Assembly (NCBI GenBank): GCA_025353585.1
Contig: JANXOM010000233.1
Span: 1 to 64,000, forward strand
Length of the DNA: 64,000 nt
Origin: Deltaproteobacteria bacterium
GTDB lineage: Bacteria > Myxococcota_A > Polyangia > Haliangiales > Haliangiaceae
Direction: 5' to 3'
Part shown: in pieces, positions 15,366-26,853 of the stretch
How positions within the stretch are numbered: position 1 is the stretch's first letter
How the letters are laid out: the number at the start of each line of letters is the position of its first letter
Notes under the pieces: model-generated
Databases searched by the model: none
What the model was told of the DNA's origin: nothing
What the model saw: only the letters and a program-made list of their open reading frames with translations
Translations under genes and position numbers: made by a program

Positions 15366-16214
15366 TCAGCGGACGGAGAGGGTGCCCGTGCCGAGCTCGA
15401 TCGTCTCGCCGGAGACGTGGATGTGCTCGTCGACGCGGAGGTGGAGACGCGACGGCCGGTGGACCGCGGTGCCCTGCGAGATCGTTGCAACGATGGGCAG
15501 GTTTGCTTTGGTGGCCTTGAAGTAGCCGCCGAGGTTCGCGCACGCGGAGCCCGTGGCCGGATCCTCGATGACCGCGCCATGCTGCGTGAAGAAGAACCGC
15601 GCCTCGATCGCGAGGGGCGACGTTCGCGCCCAGACGTAGGCCATCGCCTCGTCGCGCGACGGCGCGAAGCCGTGCTCCGCCAGCTGCGACGGGATCGGCG
15701 TGGCCGCGCGCACATGGGCGACGGTCGTCAGCGGAATCACCAGCTGCTCGACGCCCGTGTTCACCCACAGCGGCTCGGTCGCGAGCGCGGCCTCGGGGAG
15801 CGAGAGCATCGCCGCCAGCTGCGCGCGTGTCGCCGCGGGCGCCCGCGTCGTCGGCGCTCGCGCCGCCTGCAGCGTCCACGTGTCGCCTTCACGCACCACC
15901 GGCACGAGGCCGGCGTGCATCGACAGCGTCACCCGCTCGAGCCCGCGCGCCGCCCCGATCACGGAGGCCGTGCCGAGCGTCGGGTGCCCCGCGAAGGGCA
16001 TCTCGAAGCTCGGCGTGAAGATGCGCACGTGCGCGGTGGCCGCCGGCTCGCGCGCCGGCAGCACGAACGTCGTCTCCGACAGGTTCATCTGCCGCGCCAG
16101 CGCCTGCATGTCCTCGTCGGACAACCCGCGCGCGTCCGGGAACACGCACAGCGGATTTCCCGAGAGCCGCGCACCGTCGACCGTGAACACGTTGACGATG
16201 TGGAACGCGTACAT
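15366..16214 (-). CDS. PhzF family isomerase/epimerase-like protein
   Basis: A 282-residue protein of the phenazine-biosynthesis PhzF fold, related to diaminopimelate epimerase. Family landmarks are the N-terminal FHIVNVFTVDG and GNPLCVFPDA, a Glu in NLSETTFVL at the position of the PhzF catalytic Glu, FEMPFAGHPTLGTA and the late EDPATGSACANLGGY. No other phenazine genes are near, so it is more likely a general isomerase than part of antibiotic synthesis. The ATG at 16214 (MYAFHIVNVF) matches the family start; the in-frame ATG five codons earlier would add an unusual extension. Confidence 0.9.
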   Translation of the reverse strand: MYAFHIVNVFTVDGARLSGNPLCVFPDARGLSDEDMQALARQMNLSETTFVLPAREPAATAHVRIFTPSFEMPFAGHPTLGTASVIGAARGLERVTLSMHAGLVPVVREGDTWTLQAARAPTTRAPAATRAQLAAMLSLPEAALATEPLWVNTGVEQLVIPLTTVAHVRAATPIPSQLAEHGFAPSRDEAMAYVWARTSPLAIEARFFFTQHGAVIEDPATGSACANLGGYFKATKANLPIVATISQGTAVHRPSRLHLRVDEHIHVSGETIELGTGTLSVR

Positions 16215-16267
16215 GCCGCGACTATGCACACATCGACGACGCGCGCGGATGGCCGATGCACGTGGAC

Positions 16268-16819
16268 ATGCGTCTTCGCGCCGTCCTGCTGACGGCCCTC
16301 CTCGGCGCGGCCGGCTGCTATCCGACCGTGACCGCGGGCTACGACACCACCTCCACCGTCCGCGGTCCGCTCGCGCCGTTCGTCAGCACCCGCCCCGATG
16401 CGCGCAACTACGCGTTCGGGGTCGGGGGTGGAGCGCGGGACTTCACGCTCGAGGTCGGCGTCCAGCCGCGCGCCGCGGCCGACGCGCTCGTCTCGCCCGC
16501 CGCCCAGCCGAGCGCCCGGGGCACCGCGCCGCGCTACCTGATCTCGAGCGGCTCCCTCGATCTCCGGTGGACGGCGATCCGCTATCACATGCTGTCGGCG
16601 AACCTCCACATCGGCCCGGCCGTCGGCGGCATGGTCGATCGCGCCCGCGGCGACTTCGCGTTCGCGCAGGGCTTCCGCAGCGGCACCGGCGTCGCGCTCT
16701 CGTGGCGGCGCATCACCGCGTTCGTCGATTACTACTACGGCGCGCTCGCGTTCAGCGATGGCCCCGCCGCCGGCACCTCGCACATGTCCGGGATCACCGT
16801 CGGGGTCGGCATACGCTAA
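16268..16819 (+). CDS. Putative outer-membrane lipoprotein
   Basis: A 183-residue protein of no named family. It begins MRLRAVLLTALLGAAGC, a convincing lipobox with the lipidated Cys at residue 17. The mature part alternates short hydrophobic and polar stretches with Gly turns and aromatic residues (YAFGVGGGARDFTLEVGV, LDLRWTAIRYHMLS, AFVDYYYGALAF) and ends in VGVGIR, which suggests a small beta-barrel or lipocalin-like fold. The next gene starts ten bases downstream. Function unknown. Confidence 0.6.
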   Translation: MRLRAVLLTALLGAAGCYPTVTAGYDTTSTVRGPLAPFVSTRPDARNYAFGVGGGARDFTLEVGVQPRAAADALVSPAAQPSARGTAPRYLISSGSLDLRWTAIRYHMLSANLHIGPAVGGMVDRARGDFAFAQGFRSGTGVALSWRRITAFVDYYYGALAFSDGPAAGTSHMSGITVGVGIR

Positions 16820-16829
16820 GCTGCCCTCC

Positions 16830-17642
16830 GTGCCCGCCACGGTCGTCGACGCGGTCCGCTCGCCGCTCCCCTGCGCGTGTCGCTGCCACGAGCGCCTGAG
16901 CCTGGACGAGCGCGCCGCCGGCATCGCCGCCCTCTATCGCTTCGACGACGCGATGCGCGGCTGGGGGCAGACCGTGATCTGGGACCTCGCCGCGCCGACC
17001 CTGTGGCGCCTGCAGCAGCACGCGCCCGACGCGAAGTGGGTCGCCGTGCGCGACGGCGGCTGCATTCACGCGCGCCTGCTCGGCTTCTGCGTGCACGAGC
17101 TCGTCCACGCGATGTGCGGCGATCCCACGCGCCCGAACTACGGCACGCCCGTTGGCCTCCCGTACGGTGTCCCCGAGGACGTCGCGCCCGCCGACGAGGC
17201 CGCGTTCCTGCACCCGTTCAATCAACACGAGGCACGCGCGTGGGTTGGCCTCGGCGCGGTCGCGTATCACCTCTTCCAGATCGAGTGGGAGCTGCTCCCC
17301 GCGCGCGATGTCGGCACGTACGGCTTCGCCGGGGGCACCGCGCTCGTCGACGTTCCGCCCGGCTATCGCAAGGTCGCGCACTACGACCGCGGTCAGCAGC
17401 GGCGCCGCTACGACGCGCTCGCGCAGAGGCTCGAGCAGGAGGCGGCCGGCTGGTTCACGGCGGAGAAGCTCGGCGAGATCGAGGCAAGATTTGCTGCCGC
17501 CGAGGCGATCGGGAAGCTGTCGCGCCCTGTCGCATACCCCTCGCCGCGTGAGATGGCGCGCGTGAAGCCGCAACCACCGGGTCGCAACGACCTCTGCTCC
17601 TGCGGGTCCATGCGAAAGTTCAAACAATGTTGCGGTGCCTGA
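16830..17642 (+). CDS. SEC-C motif protein with an HExxH metal-site motif
   Basis: A 270-residue protein, not assigned to a characterised family. Two elements stand out. CVHELVHAMCGDP in the first half contains HExxH, the zinc-protease signature. The C-terminus PGRNDLCSCGSMRKFKQCCG is a SEC-C zinc motif like that at the end of SecA. SEC-C tails bind ribosomes or SecB in SecA and occur on many unknown proteins. Whether the HELVH motif is catalytic is unclear, because no obvious third ligand is seen. The GTG start at 16830 follows the previous stop closely; the end overlaps the next gene by 16 bases, so the genes form an operon. Confidence 0.6.
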   Translation: MPATVVDAVRSPLPCACRCHERLSLDERAAGIAALYRFDDAMRGWGQTVIWDLAAPTLWRLQQHAPDAKWVAVRDGGCIHARLLGFCVHELVHAMCGDPTRPNYGTPVGLPYGVPEDVAPADEAAFLHPFNQHEARAWVGLGAVAYHLFQIEWELLPARDVGTYGFAGGTALVDVPPGYRKVAHYDRGQQRRRYDALAQRLEQEAAGWFTAEKLGEIEARFAAAEAIGKLSRPVAYPSPREMARVKPQPPGRNDLCSCGSMRKFKQCCGA

Positions 17643-20449
17643 TCCTCCTCGGTTCGCTCTCCCTGACCTCTCTCGTCGCGTGCTCTGGCGCGGCGAAACC
17701 ACCGCCGGCCCCGCCGGCCGTGCCGGGTCCGCCGCCGCCCGCCGGGCCCGCGGCGTCCGACGCGCTCTCGCCGCCGCAGCCGACGCTGCGCCTGCCCACG
17801 AACTTTCGCCCGACGAGCTACGCGGCGCGGCTCGCGGTCGATCCGGACAAGAAGACGTTCGACGGCGACATCGCGATCACGGGCTCCGTGGCCGCGCGCA
17901 GCTCGCTCGTGTGGCTGCACGGCCGCCACCTCCGCGTCACCGCCGCGACGGCCACCCACGCCAGCGGACCGCCCATCGCGCTCACCGTCACGCCCACCGG
18001 CGAGGATCTCCTCGCGCTCCACGCGGCCGCGCCGCTCGATCCGGGCCCGTGGACGCTGCACCTCGCGTACGCCGGCGACTTCGACGAGGTCGGCACGGCC
18101 GGCGCGTTCCGCCAGACGATCGGCGCCGACCACTATGTGTTCTCGCAGCTCGAGGCGATCTACGGGCGCCGCGTGTTCCCGTGCGTGGACGAGCCGGACT
18201 CGAAGGTCCCGTGGCAGCTCACGCTCGACGTGCCCACCGCCCTCACCGCCGTCGCGAACACCCCCGAGACGCACCGCGAGGCCCTCGACGCCACGCACGT
18301 GCGCGTGGCGTACGCCGTCACGCAGCCGCTGCCCGTGTACCTCATCGCGTTCGGCGTCGGCCCGCTCGAGATCCTCGATGCAGGCAAGACGAAGGCCGGC
18401 GTCCCGGTCCGCGTCGTCACGCTCCACGGCCGCGCCGCCGACGCGCAGTACGCCGTCAAGACGACGGCGAGCATCGTCGACACGCTGACCGACTACTTCG
18501 GGATCCCGTACGCGTATCCCAAGCTCGACGTGATGACGATCCCGCTCACCGTCGGGTTCTCCGCGATGGAGAACGCGGGCCTCGTGACGTTCACCGAGAA
18601 CGTCATGCTGTTCGACCAGAAGCACCCGTCGGCCGCCCGCCAGTACACGTGGGTCCTCGTCGCCGCGCACGAGCTCGCGCACCAGTGGTTCGGCGACTAC
18701 GTCACCACGAAGTGGTGGGACGACATCTGGCTCAACGAGGGCTTCGCGAACTGGATGGAGAAGAAGGCGGTCGAGACGATGATTCCGGCCTGGCACGTCG
18801 AGCTCTCGGAGCTGTCGATGCGCGACGGCGCGCTCGGCGCCGATGGCCTCACGTCTGCGCGCAAGGTCCGTCAGCCGATCGAGAGCGTCGGCGACATCGA
18901 CACCGCGTTCGACGGCATCACGTATGACAAGGGCGCGAGCGTGCTCAACATGTTCGAGAGCTACCTCGGGCACGACGTGTTCCAGAAGGGCGTCCGCGCG
19001 TACCTGGGCTCGCGCGCGCACGGCAACGCGACGTCGGCCGACTTCATCGGCGCGATGAACGCCGCGTCGGGGAAGGACCTCACGCGCGCGTTCAGCAGCT
19101 TCCTCGACCAGGGCGGGGCGCCGGAGATCAGCGCCACGATCGCCTGTGATGGCGCGCCGCGCTTGAAGCTCGCGCAGAAGCGCTACGTGCCGCCGGGCGC
19201 CCCCGCCCCCGCAGGCGCCCAGACGTGGATCGTGCCGGTGTGCGTGGCGTTCGACCGCGACGGCAAGCGCGCCGAGGCGTGCACCGTGCTCGACACGGCG
19301 ACGGCCGAGCTGCCGCTGCCCGGCGGCAAGAAGTGTCCGCGCTGGGCGCTGCCGAACGTCGGCGGGCGCGGCTACTACCACATCGCGCCGTCGGCGAGCG
19401 AGGTCACCGCGCTGCGCGACGAGGCGTGGGAGCAGCTGACGTGGACCGAGCGCCGCGCGCTCTACACCGACGTGGGCGAGGAGGTCGCCGCCGGCCGGTT
19501 GCCGCTGGCGCTCGGGCTCTCGTTCGTGCCGAAGTTCCTCGCCGGCGGGGACCGCTTCACCATCGGCGATGCGGTCGGGTTCGCGACCGCGTTCGACGGC
19601 GTGATGCCCGATGACCTGCGCCCGAAGTACGAGGCGTGGCTCCGCGCGACGTTCGGGCCCGGCGCCACGAAGGCCGGGCTCGTGCCGCGCGCCGGTGATG
19701 ACCTCGACACCGAGTCCACGCGGGCGCAGCTCGTCGCGGTCGTCGTGGGCCTGGGGCGCGATCCGGGGCTGACCGCGGAGGCCGTGCGCCTCGCCAGCGA
19801 CTGGCGGCAGCTCCCGCAGGCGGTGCGCGGCTCGATCCTCGCGACCGCCGTGGACGCGAACCCGGAGCTGTTCGAGCGCACGCTGCGCGAGGCTCCCACG
19901 GAGAAGGTCCAGAACGACCGCCAGGAGATGCTCGGCGCGCTCGCGTCCGTGCGCGATCCCGCGCGGCACGTGGCGGCGCTCGGGCTCGTGCTCGACCCCA
20001 AGGTCGATATCCGCGAGTCGATGTGGATGCTGTTCGGCGGCCGCGATCGGGCGGCGCAGGACGTCTCGCGCACGTTCTTTCGCGAGCATCAGGTCGCCAT
20101 CCTCGCGCGCATCCCGCACGAGGACACGACCGGCTCGGCGACGGCGCTCGCGGGCGTCTTCGCGTCGGTCTGCGATCCGGCGCGGCGCGACGAGGCCGTC
20201 AAGACGATCCACGCGATGTTCGACGCGTTCCCCGGCTCCGCGCGTCCGCTCGCGCAGGAAGAGGAGGGCCTCGACCAGTGCATCGCGCGCCGGGCGATCT
20301 CGCTCCCGCAGGTGCGCGCGTGGGTCGGCGGCCTGAAGTTGCCGAAGCCGGGCAAGACGCCGGCCGGCGCGGCGGCGGGGAAGACGCTACCCGGGCCGAT
20401 GCTCGAGAAGCCGCCCGAGAAGGCGCCGAAGAAGAAACCGAAGAAGTAG
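17627..20449 (+). CDS. M1 family zinc aminopeptidase, lipoprotein
   Basis: A 940-residue aminopeptidase N-type enzyme that removes N-terminal residues from peptides. The N-terminus MLRCLILLGSLSLTSLVAC is a lipobox signal, followed by a Pro-rich linker, so it sits in the envelope rather than the cytosol. The exopeptidase motif appears as SAMEN (about residues 312-316), with the zinc site HELAH at 348-352 and Glu371 in NEGFANW, the exact HExxHx18E spacing. A long helical C-terminal domain fills the second half and ends in a Lys/Pro-rich tail. It overlaps the preceding gene by 16 bases. It probably feeds on host or prey peptides in the periplasm or at the cell surface. Confidence 0.92.
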   Translation: MLRCLILLGSLSLTSLVACSGAAKPPPAPPAVPGPPPPAGPAASDALSPPQPTLRLPTNFRPTSYAARLAVDPDKKTFDGDIAITGSVAARSSLVWLHGRHLRVTAATATHASGPPIALTVTPTGEDLLALHAAAPLDPGPWTLHLAYAGDFDEVGTAGAFRQTIGADHYVFSQLEAIYGRRVFPCVDEPDSKVPWQLTLDVPTALTAVANTPETHREALDATHVRVAYAVTQPLPVYLIAFGVGPLEILDAGKTKAGVPVRVVTLHGRAADAQYAVKTTASIVDTLTDYFGIPYAYPKLDVMTIPLTVGFSAMENAGLVTFTENVMLFDQKHPSAARQYTWVLVAAHELAHQWFGDYVTTKWWDDIWLNEGFANWMEKKAVETMIPAWHVELSELSMRDGALGADGLTSARKVRQPIESVGDIDTAFDGITYDKGASVLNMFESYLGHDVFQKGVRAYLGSRAHGNATSADFIGAMNAASGKDLTRAFSSFLDQGGAPEISATIACDGAPRLKLAQKRYVPPGAPAPAGAQTWIVPVCVAFDRDGKRAEACTVLDTATAELPLPGGKKCPRWALPNVGGRGYYHIAPSASEVTALRDEAWEQLTWTERRALYTDVGEEVAAGRLPLALGLSFVPKFLAGGDRFTIGDAVGFATAFDGVMPDDLRPKYEAWLRATFGPGATKAGLVPRAGDDLDTESTRAQLVAVVVGLGRDPGLTAEAVRLASDWRQLPQAVRGSILATAVDANPELFERTLREAPTEKVQNDRQEMLGALASVRDPARHVAALGLVLDPKVDIRESMWMLFGGRDRAAQDVSRTFFREHQVAILARIPHEDTTGSATALAGVFASVCDPARRDEAVKTIHAMFDAFPGSARPLAQEEEGLDQCIARRAISLPQVRAWVGGLKLPKPGKTPAGAAAGKTLPGPMLEKPPEKAPKKKPKK

Positions 20450-20456
20450 GAACCCT

Positions 20457-20489
20457 CGCCAGATTGGCCGCCAGGACGCCAATCTGGCG
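20457..20489. terminator. Bidirectional terminator hairpin
   Basis: Perfect 12-base arms CGCCAGATTGGC (20457-20468) and GCCAATCTGGCG (20478-20489) enclose a nine-base loop between two convergent genes. There is no T-run on either side, so termination would depend on the stem alone. Its symmetry and position fit a shared terminator. Confidence 0.65.
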
Positions 20490-20512
20490 GGCGGGCCGAG
20501 CTCGCAGGCAGG

Positions 20513-22366
<1,854 letters not shown>

Positions 22367-22513
22367 GGCGGTCCTCTCCTCGGCCGCTCGAGTCGAGGGC
22401 CGGACGTTCTCTCCCACAGTGCCGCCGCCCCGGCCGCCGGTTACATCATCGCCCGCTTTTCTCCTTGGCTCGGACTTGGCGTCCGTGGCGGCTTGGCGGT
22501 TAGTCTGCGATCT

Positions 22514-23731
22514 GTGAAGGGAGCGCTCGCCGCCGTCGTGCTGTCCCTCGCGAGCACCCACGCCCTCGCCGCGCCCGCCAAGCCGGCACCGCCGCCGCCG
22601 CCGGCCCAGTTTGACGACGCGGCGGCCCTCGGCCCGTTCACGACCGCCCTCGCCGCCCAGCGCGCCGGCACCGTCGACCACCCGCTCCGCGTCGCGTACT
22701 TCGGCGATTCGTTGACCGCCGACGACCAGATCACGGGCGAGCTGCGCCGCCGCCTGCAGGAGGCCCTCGGCGATGGCGGCCCCGGCTTCGTCTTCGCCCT
22801 CGCCCCGCACCCGATGTGCGAGCACCGCGCGGTCCGCCGCAGCGCGAGCGGCGGCTGGCGCGTCAACGGCCTGTCCACCACCATCCCCGGCGATCACCTG
22901 CTCGGCCTCGGCGGCAGCGCGGAGACCGACGACGACGGCACCGTCACCCTCACGCCGACCGGCCCCGTCCGCGCCGTCGACGTGCACTACCTCGCGCAGC
23001 CTCACGGCGGCGCCCTCGATCTGGTCGCCGATGGCACCGTCGTCGACACGATCGCCACCGCCGACGAGCACAAGCGCGCCGCGTTCGAGCGCGCCGCCGT
23101 CCCCGCGGGCACGAAGCACATCTCGCTCCGCGCGCACGGCCGCGTCCGTCTGTTCGGCGCGGCCCTCGAGGCGGCGAGCGGCGCCGTCGTCGATAACCTC
23201 GGCGTCGTCAGCGGCACCGTGAAGCAGATCGCGACCTTCGATCTCCCCGCCCACCTGCAGAACCAGCTCGCCCACCGCGCCGCCGATCTCGTCGTCATCA
23301 TGTACGGCACGAACGAGGCGGAGTGGCTGCGCGCGAAGGGCGCCGGCATGGAGGAGCACGAGAAGCTGTTCGGCGAGCTCCTCGCCACCGTCCGCGCCGC
23401 GAACCCCGCCGGCGCCTGCCTCGTCGTCTCGCCGCTCGACCAGCTCGACTGGCGCGAGGAGAAGATGCCCGCGCGCACGTCGATCCCCGCGATGGTCGAG
23501 GCCCAGCGCCGCGCGGCCCACGCGGCGGGCTGCGCGTTCTGGGACACCTACGCGTGGATGGGCGGCGCGGGCGCGTCGCGCGATTGGTACCGCAAGGGCT
23601 GGATCGTCGCCGACTTCCAGCACCCGACCACGGCCGGCGCGGAGCGCATCGCCGGCGCCCTGTACGCAGGCCTTGTCGGCGGGGCCACGGGCGGCGGCGC
23701 GGGCGCGGTCAGCGCGAAGTCATCGCCCTGA
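22514..23731 (+). CDS. Secreted SGNH/GDSL-type hydrolase
   Basis: A 405-residue exported esterase-fold protein. Starting at the GTG at 22514 gives a signal peptide (VKGALAAVVLSLASTHALA). SGNH blocks are in order: block I YFGDSLTADD with the nucleophile Ser66, an Asn in VIMYGTNEAEW and the catalytic pair in DFQHPTTAGAERIA (Asp367, His370). A beta-rich insert of about 130 residues (around 120-250) separates block I from the rest, as in carbohydrate-acetyl esterases of this superfamily. The substrate is unknown; cell-wall or polysaccharide O-acetyl groups are reasonable candidates. The end is Gly/Ala-rich. Confidence 0.8.
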   Translation: MKGALAAVVLSLASTHALAAPAKPAPPPPPAQFDDAAALGPFTTALAAQRAGTVDHPLRVAYFGDSLTADDQITGELRRRLQEALGDGGPGFVFALAPHPMCEHRAVRRSASGGWRVNGLSTTIPGDHLLGLGGSAETDDDGTVTLTPTGPVRAVDVHYLAQPHGGALDLVADGTVVDTIATADEHKRAAFERAAVPAGTKHISLRAHGRVRLFGAALEAASGAVVDNLGVVSGTVKQIATFDLPAHLQNQLAHRAADLVVIMYGTNEAEWLRAKGAGMEEHEKLFGELLATVRAANPAGACLVVSPLDQLDWREEKMPARTSIPAMVEAQRRAAHAAGCAFWDTYAWMGGAGASRDWYRKGWIVADFQHPTTAGAERIAGALYAGLVGGATGGGAGAVSAKSSP

Positions 23732-23772
23732 AACATCCGCGGCCACCATCTTGCTGGATGCTCACGTAGCCG

Positions 23773-25710
23773 ATGCAGTCTGTCTCCAACCGCGTGATCT
23801 TGCTGGCCTCCGTCGCGACGTGGGGGACCACGCTGTGGAGTGGAGTCGCCGCCGCGGACGGCACGAACGCCGAGCCGACCCCGGCCGTCCTCTCCGACGC
23901 CGACCTGGCCGCCGCCTCCCAGCAGCTCGCCGAGGAGCAGATCGTCATCTACGACGAGCGCCCCGACAAGCCGTTCGATCGCGACACCGAGGTCCGCCTG
24001 ACCGGCGAGCAGCTCGCCGCGCGCGGCGCCACCGACCTCGCCACCGCGCTCTCGCTCCTCTCCGACATCACGGTCCGCGACGCCGGCCGCGGCGGCTTCA
24101 ACATCGACGTGCGCGGCGGCCGCAAGGGCGAGGTCGCGGTGCTCGTCGACGGCGTCCTCGTCACCGACCCGTACTACGGCACGTTCGATCTCTCCTCGAT
24201 CCCGATCACGGACATCGTCCAGATCCGCGTCTCCACGACGCCGCAGTCCCCGATCGACGGCCCCGGCGGCCCCGGCGGCGTCATCGAGGTCCACACGCGC
24301 GACGCGTTCGGCCCGCAGCTCGTCGTCGCGCGCGTCACCGGCGACTCGCTGCCGAGCACCGGCGTCAGCGGGACGTTCCGCGCGCCCATCACCGACAAGC
24401 TCGCCCTGCGCGCCTCGGCGTCCGGCACGGACAGCGCGCGCTCGCTGACGCTCAAGGCGCCGTTCGACTCCATCGATCAGGCGTACCGCGACGCGAACGG
24501 CTCGGCGCGCGTCGAGTACCGCGAGGGCAAGCGCCGCATCGCCCTCGACGGCTTCCTCGACGACCGCCACTACATCAACCCGCCGAGCGAGAGCTCGACC
24601 GCGTTCTTGCTCGTCGATCGCGAGACCTCCGCGCGCACGAGCCTCAAGGCCGACGACACGTGGGGCAAGACGGCCGTGCAGGCGTCGGCCTACGAGCACT
24701 ACCTGCTCCGCCGGTCGCTGAACTTCACGGATCCGACGTACGCGCACCAGACCGGGCTCGAGGATCTGCACGCGTGGCGCACCGGCGGGCAGGTGCTCGC
24801 GACGCGTCCGATCACGAAGGAGCTCCGCTGGGCCGCGTCGGCGACGGTGGATCGCGAGGACGTGCGCGTCGGTGCGCTGACCCGCGCGCCGACGACCGGG
24901 GACACGACGATCGTCGAGGCCGCCGCCGATCTCCAGTACGAGCACGGGACGGTGCGGCTCGACGGCGCGGTCGGCGTGGCGGCGCCGTTCGGCATCGCCG
25001 CCGATCCGTGGCCGGAGGCGAAGCTCGTCGCGAAGTGGCGGCCGGGCTACGGCAACCTCGAGATCTCGGCGACGGGCGGGCGCAAGGGCCGCGTCCCCAG
25101 CCTCCGCGAGCGCTTCGAGCCGGGCGACGGCAACCCGGCCCTCGGCCCCGAGCTAGATACGCACGGCGAGGTCCGCGCCGTCGAGCACATCACCGATCGC
25201 GTGCACGTCGAGGTCGCGCCGTTCTACCGGCACCAGACCGGCACCGTCCGCACGAGCAACGTGCAGGACCCGATGGATCCGAGCTTCGGCAAGCTCGTCA
25301 ACCTCGGCCGCGTGAACTTCTACGGCGCCGACGTCCTCGGGCGCATCCGCGTGCAGCGCCGGGTCGAGGTCGGCGGCGGCTACAGCTACGTCAAGGCGCA
25401 CAGCGACACGACCGGCGACGATCCGCTCGACCGGCTGCCGCACCACCGCTGGGACGCGTGGGGCCAGGTCACGCCGCGGGCAGACCTCACCGGCCTCGTG
25501 CGCCTGACGTTCTTCGGCGAGAGCCAGAACCAGGGCATGACGCTCGCGGGCTACACGCAGCTCGAGGCCACCGGCACCTGGCAGATCACGCGCGCGTACA
25601 TGCTGGTGCTGCGCGGCGCGGACCTCACCAACACGCGGCCGGAGACGCGGCCCGGCGTCCTCGGCGCAGGGCGCACCGTGTACGCCGTCTTTCAGGCCAG
25701 CTGGGATTGA
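23773..25710 (+). CDS. TonB-dependent outer-membrane receptor
   Basis: A 645-residue receptor with signal peptide, a plug domain (residues about 70-175; LTGEQLAARGATDLATAL, FNIDVRGGRKGEVAVLVDG, GPGGPGGVIEVHTR) and a 22-strand-type barrel ending in the aromatic VYAVFQASWD. It imports siderophores, cobalamin or other large ligands using TonB energy. No TonB/ExbB/ExbD or periplasmic transporter genes are in the window, so the ligand is unknown. The TonB box may lie near EEQIVIYDE (residues about 55-63), which resembles the acidic box seen in some vitamin or copper receptors. It follows the SGNH gene by about 40 bases. Confidence 0.88.
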   Translation: MQSVSNRVILLASVATWGTTLWSGVAAADGTNAEPTPAVLSDADLAAASQQLAEEQIVIYDERPDKPFDRDTEVRLTGEQLAARGATDLATALSLLSDITVRDAGRGGFNIDVRGGRKGEVAVLVDGVLVTDPYYGTFDLSSIPITDIVQIRVSTTPQSPIDGPGGPGGVIEVHTRDAFGPQLVVARVTGDSLPSTGVSGTFRAPITDKLALRASASGTDSARSLTLKAPFDSIDQAYRDANGSARVEYREGKRRIALDGFLDDRHYINPPSESSTAFLLVDRETSARTSLKADDTWGKTAVQASAYEHYLLRRSLNFTDPTYAHQTGLEDLHAWRTGGQVLATRPITKELRWAASATVDREDVRVGALTRAPTTGDTTIVEAAADLQYEHGTVRLDGAVGVAAPFGIAADPWPEAKLVAKWRPGYGNLEISATGGRKGRVPSLRERFEPGDGNPALGPELDTHGEVRAVEHITDRVHVEVAPFYRHQTGTVRTSNVQDPMDPSFGKLVNLGRVNFYGADVLGRIRVQRRVEVGGGYSYVKAHSDTTGDDPLDRLPHHRWDAWGQVTPRADLTGLVRLTFFGESQNQGMTLAGYTQLEATGTWQITRAYMLVLRGADLTNTRPETRPGVLGAGRTVYAVFQASWD

Positions 25711-25849
25711 CCACGCGCACGCCAGCCTGGCCGCCGAGCCGCCGGGCGCCGAGCGGGCCGCCAGCAGCGCACCGCAAATGGAACGCGCGCGCATGTCTTC
25801 GGGCGTCGTGCGCATTCTCGGGGCCGGCGCGAGGCCGCACACCAACGGC

Positions 25850-26749
25850 ATGAGCGCTTCGCCCTCGAGCTCCCCTCTCGCGATCGCCGTCATCGGGCTC
25901 GGCGGGATCGGCAGCATGTTCGCGTACCACCTCGCGCGGGCCGGCCACGCCGTGACCGCCATCGCGCGGCCCGGGTCTCCTCGCCTCGCGCAACTGCAGC
26001 GCGACGGCGGCCTCGTGACCACGACCGGCGAGCGCGCGGCGGTGCGCGTGGCGGACGCGCTGGACGAGGCCACGGCCTACGATCTCGTCGTCGTCACCAC
26101 GCTCGCGCACCAGGTCGACGCGGTGCTGCCGGCGCTGCAGCGGAGCCCCGCGCGGCACGTCCAGTTCATGTTCAACACGTTCGACCCGGAGCGCCTGCGC
26201 GCGGCGGTGGGCGCGGAGCGGTGCTCGCTCGGCATGCCGTTCGTGCGGGCGCGCGTCGACGGCGCCGGCGCATTCGACGGCCAGACGAACCCCGGGCAGA
26301 AGACGCTCCACGGCGATCCGCGCTGGGCGGACGTGTTCCGCGCGGCCGGCCTGCCGTCGGCGGTGGAGCCGGACATGGCCCTGTGGCTGCGCTGCCACGT
26401 GCCGATGTGCATCGCGTTCGAGAGCATCTCGATCGCCGGCGAGCGGCGCGGCGGCGGCGCGTCGTGGGCCGAGGCGATGACCGTGGCGCGGGGCATGCGC
26501 GGCGGCTTCGCGGTGCTGCGCGGGCTCGGCTACCGCATCTACCCGTCGGCCAAGGCGATGTTCAGCCGGTGCCCGACCGGCGTGCTCGCCTGCCTGCTCT
26601 GGTCGATCTCGCGCATCACCAGCTTTCGCGAGCTCCTGGCGACGGGGACCCAGGAGTGTCGCGCGCTGGTCGACGGCATGAGCGCGGCCGCCACCGGTCG
26701 CCCGACGCTGGACGCCGCCGTCGCCGCGCTCACCGCCGCGCGGCCCTGA
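25850..26749 (+). CDS. Ketopantoate reductase family protein (PanE/ApbA)
   Basis: A 299-residue NADPH-dependent oxidoreductase. The N-terminal Rossmann motif is clear (IAVIGLGGIGSMFAYHLARAG, residues about 12-32), followed by TTLAHQVDAVLPAL and a helical C-terminal domain with a possible catalytic Lys in YPSAKAMF. True PanE makes pantoate for coenzyme A; many homologues reduce other 2-oxoacids. The middle of the protein is rather divergent (HVQFMFNTFDPERL in place of the usual QNG motif), so pantothenate synthesis is not assured. The ATG at 25850 is the start that leaves a normal-length N-terminus. Confidence 0.78.
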   Translation: MSASPSSSPLAIAVIGLGGIGSMFAYHLARAGHAVTAIARPGSPRLAQLQRDGGLVTTTGERAAVRVADALDEATAYDLVVVTTLAHQVDAVLPALQRSPARHVQFMFNTFDPERLRAAVGAERCSLGMPFVRARVDGAGAFDGQTNPGQKTLHGDPRWADVFRAAGLPSAVEPDMALWLRCHVPMCIAFESISIAGERRGGGASWAEAMTVARGMRGGFAVLRGLGYRIYPSAKAMFSRCPTGVLACLLWSISRITSFRELLATGTQECRALVDGMSAAATGRPTLDAAVAALTAARP

Positions 26750-26820
26750 GCCCGCGTCTTCGCGAGCGATCTCCTCCGGACAGGCGCCGGCGGCGGCGCC
26801 GATAAGCCGATCGACAGAGA

Positions 26821-26837
26821 CCGCGATTTATTCGCGG
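26821..26837. terminator. Possible short hairpin between convergent genes
   Basis: CCGCGA and TCGCGG form six-base arms around TTTAT, between the ends of the ketopantoate reductase and AraC genes. The stem is short and no T-run follows, so it is only a candidate terminator. Confidence 0.35.
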
Positions 26838-26853
26838 GCTCCGATCCGCCCGG

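Noticed and set aside
17408-20212. A 934-codon open frame on the minus strand opposite the M1 aminopeptidase gene
   Set aside because: Arg/Asp/His/Glu-rich translation without domains, a mirror of the codon bias of the real gene on the plus strand.
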